64,000 nucleotides of DNA, from positions 62,001 through 126,000 of the forward strand of contig NZ_PCPR01000010.1 of NCBI RefSeq assembly GCF_002979775.1. The letters run 5' to 3'. Under the pieces are notes generated by a model. The model was not told the DNA's origin. It made no database searches and was given only the letters and a program-made list of their open reading frames with translations. Position numbers and translations under genes: made by a program. Below, one piece after another: positions 62,118-64,000 of this stretch. This DNA is from Arthrobacter sp. MYb23 (lineage in GTDB: Bacteria; Actinomycetota; Actinomycetes; Actinomycetales; Micrococcaceae). The first letter of the stretch is position 1. Every line of letters begins with the position of its first letter.

Positions 62118-62152
62118 TTTTCACTACCAGCCCAACTACAACGAGGTGGAAC

Positions 62153-63052
62153 GTGCCCCAACCGTCATCCGGAACCCTGCTTTTCGTCGGGTGTGCCACT
62201 TTGGACTCCATCGCTCTCGTACAGGAATACCCTGCCGCCGACAGCCGGACCGTAGCCAACGACTTCGCTACGGCAGGTGGCGGACCTGCAGCCACGGCCG
62301 CTGTGGCTGCAGCCCGAGCCGGCGCCAAGGTTGCTTTTGCCGGCGTTCTTGGTACGGACGAAGAAGGCGACCGGATCATCACCGGCCTCGAGGCCGAAGG
62401 CGTGGACACGTCTGCTGTCATCCGTGACCCTCATGTCAACACAGGCGCGAGCATCATTATTGTCAGCACGGCGAGCGAAAGCCGGGCGATCGTGACCCGA
62501 CCTGTACCGCCGATCCACTTTCCTGCCGGCAGCCGCTTTCATGAACTCTTGCACACTGCTGACTGGGTCCATGTGGATCACTTGGGCTGGAACGCAATAA
62601 CTAAGGTGACCGGCCTTCGGATCAGCGTGGATGCCGGAAACCCGATCCCATCCTTCAGCCCACAGGGCGTTGAGCTGTACGTTCCCACCATCGAACGCCT
62701 GCAGGCCATGTACGGAGTAGATCTCAAACCTGAAGACCTCGTGCAAAGGGCCATTGAAGACGGCGCTTCAACCGTGGTTGCCACTGCAGGGTCGGAGGGA
62801 GCCTGGGGCCTTGAACGGGGCGGCATCCCCTTCCACATCCCCGCGACCCCCGCCAACATCATCTCTACGCTCGGCGCCGGTGACGTTTACCACGGCGCCA
62901 TCCTCGCGGCCGTCGCTGCAGGACTTCCGCTCGCAGAGGCTGCGTCGTTCGCAGGCCGTACTGCCACGGCTTCCTGCGCTGGCCTGGATGGGCGTTCCAT
63001 GATCCCCCGCGAGACCATCACCTCTGTCCTTACCGCTAATCCCACCCTCTAG
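62153..63052 (+). CDS. yihV: Sulfofructose kinase, YihV-like (PfkB family)
   Basis: 299 aa with a GTG start at 62153, GAGG 6 nt before; the longer frame from 62042 covers the promoter. The ribokinase/PfkB fold begins LLFVGCATLDSIALVQEYPAADSRTVANDFATAGGGPAATAAVAAARAGAKVAFAG, where GGGPAATAAVAAAR is shared with E. coli YihV. The catalytic base and anion hole are in TLGAGDVYHGAILAAVAAG. The expected reaction is sulfofructose plus ATP to sulfofructose 1-phosphate. The aldolase gene follows after 16 nt, so the two steps are made together. Confidence 0.87.
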   Translation: MPQPSSGTLLFVGCATLDSIALVQEYPAADSRTVANDFATAGGGPAATAAVAAARAGAKVAFAGVLGTDEEGDRIITGLEAEGVDTSAVIRDPHVNTGASIIIVSTASESRAIVTRPVPPIHFPAGSRFHELLHTADWVHVDHLGWNAITKVTGLRISVDAGNPIPSFSPQGVELYVPTIERLQAMYGVDLKPEDLVQRAIEDGASTVVATAGSEGAWGLERGGIPFHIPATPANIISTLGAGDVYHGAILAAVAAGLPLAEAASFAGRTATASCAGLDGRSMIPRETITSVLTANPTL

Positions 63053-63068
63053 CTGAAAGAAGCAGCCC

Positions 63069-63953
63069 ATGAGCAACACAGACCTTTCCTCCCTCCAGCG
63101 CCCGTCCGGTGCGTTCGCCATGCTCGCCGTCGACCAGCGCGAAGCCATGCGAAACATGTTCGCCGAGCACACAGATCAAGCCGTCACTGACGAGGACCTC
63201 CGCGACTTCAAACTCGCAGCTGCCCGTATCCTCACTCCTTACGCTTCCGGCGTCCTCATTGACCGCCAGTTCGCTCTTGATGCGGCCATCGAAGCGAAAG
63301 TGGTTGCCCCGGGCTGCGGGCTCATCGCTTCCGCCGACCATTTTGAGTCCGCCCACGGAGAGCTTGTGGGCGAAGTGACAATAGACAAACTGGTTGATCC
63401 CAAGAAGTACGCAGCATTGGGCGTCACAGCACTCAAACTGCTGGTCCTCTACCGCCCGGACGAAGCTCCCGAAGGTCGCGTAGCGATGGTCCGCGAATTC
63501 GTGGAAAGCTGCAAATCGGCCGGGCTCATCAGCATTATCGAACCCGTTTCCCGTAAGCCACTGGCTGGAGGCGACTTCGACTGGAACGCCGGCATTCTGG
63601 CCGCCGCCAAGGAACTGGGCAATCTTGGAGCGGATCTCTACAAAGCCGAGGTCCCCTTCAAGGGCCAGGCCTCCGAAGCCGAAGTTCGTGCAGCTTGCGC
63701 CGAGCTCACCCAGGCCATCAACGGTCCATGGGTAGTGCTTTCTTCGGGCGTACCGGAAGACATCTTCCCTGACGCCGTCCGGTGGGCTTGCTTGGAAGGT
63801 GCCAGCGGGTTCCTGTCCGGACGCGCAGTTTGGGCGTCCTGCATCGGATCCCCGGATGTCATCGAATCCTTGTCCACGGACGCAGTCGAACGTTTGCAGC
63901 GGCTCTGCGCAGTGGTGGACGAAGTGGTCTCTGCACAGCGAACCACCGCCTGA
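63069..63953 (+). CDS. yihT: Sulfofructose-1-phosphate aldolase, YihT-like (class I)
   Basis: 294 aa, with a ribosome site in GAAAGAAG. Strong resemblance to E. coli YihT along the whole length: GAFAMLAVDQREAMRNMFA, ALKLLVLYRPDE, SIIEPVSRKP, ADLYKAEVP, WVVLSSGV and GASGFLSGRAVWASCIGSPD. Lys192 in LYKAEVP is the expected Schiff-base lysine. It splits sulfofructose 1-phosphate into dihydroxyacetone phosphate and 3-sulfolactaldehyde. Second gene of an operon that probably runs past the right edge. The last 47 bases of the window hold no recognisable feature. Confidence 0.92.
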   Translation: MSNTDLSSLQRPSGAFAMLAVDQREAMRNMFAEHTDQAVTDEDLRDFKLAAARILTPYASGVLIDRQFALDAAIEAKVVAPGCGLIASADHFESAHGELVGEVTIDKLVDPKKYAALGVTALKLLVLYRPDEAPEGRVAMVREFVESCKSAGLISIIEPVSRKPLAGGDFDWNAGILAAAKELGNLGADLYKAEVPFKGQASEAEVRAACAELTQAINGPWVVLSSGVPEDIFPDAVRWACLEGASGFLSGRAVWASCIGSPDVIESLSTDAVERLQRLCAVVDEVVSAQRTTA

Positions 63954-64000
63954 TCCTTCCGGGCATCGTGGGTGCCCCTCCCCGATTTCCCAATAACTAG

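Noticed and set aside
62042..62152. N-terminal extension of the sulfofructose kinase
   Set aside because: The extra 37 codons coincide with a good promoter and operator-like site, and the GTG at 62153 has a ribosome site and matches the family start.

Overview
The window looks like chromosomal DNA from a high-GC actinobacterium of the Micrococcaceae, most likely Arthrobacter or Paenarthrobacter. The evidence is the uniformly GC-rich codon use, a dnaK-grpE-dnaJ-hspR operon behind two HAIR operators (TTGAG-N9-CTCAA), and the many ABC sugar-uptake and sugar-catabolic clusters typical of these soil bacteria. No rRNA, tRNA, prophage, insertion sequence or CRISPR array was seen.

Layout. 0-12 kb: a cut-off secreted-repeat lipoprotein gene, an AbiEi-like/DUF559 protein, an ABC-2 exporter operon, a very acidic DMP19-like protein, a SWIM/SNF2 helicase, a hydrolase with a WYL regulator, and an MFS pump with a GntR regulator. 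12.8-16.4 kb: a large secreted GH30-type glycanase. 17-29.4 kb: a glycan-use locus with a divergent promoter. One arm carries a heparinase II/III-type protein, a DeoR/LacI hybrid regulator and a DUF2264 protein. The other carries a dehydrogenase, a binding protein, two permeases, a YesL-like protein and a GH35 beta-galactosidase. It ends in a double array of 32-nt repeats. 30-36 kb: an amidase/agmatine deiminase pair with a TetR regulator, then small membrane proteins. 36-40.5 kb: the heat-shock operon. 40-47 kb: DUF817, MpaB-type oxygenase, TetR/oxidoreductase pair, CPBP protease, PhyH dioxygenase and AraC regulator.

47.4-58.4 kb: a second glycan locus with a Tat-exported propeller protein, ROK repressor, dehydrogenase, SGSH-like sulfatase, ABC importer, Gfo/Idh oxidoreductase and glucosamine-6-phosphate deaminase. 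This suggests use of a sulfated amino-sugar glycan. A 56-nt leader is shared by the propeller gene and the deaminase gene.

58.5-64 kb: the most striking part, the left portion of a sulfoquinovose (sulfo-EMP) cluster. It holds a YihS-type isomerase, a DeoR regulator, a Gfo/Idh protein that may be an NAD-dependent sulfoquinovosidase, a YihV-type kinase and a YihT-type aldolase. Three related operator-like sites punctuate it. The cluster probably continues past the right edge, where the transporter and C3-sulfonate genes would be expected.

A 66-bp palindromic element occurs twice: once in frame inside the heparinase-like gene, and once over the 3' end of the ROK gene. All function calls come from reading motifs by eye; no database search was possible.
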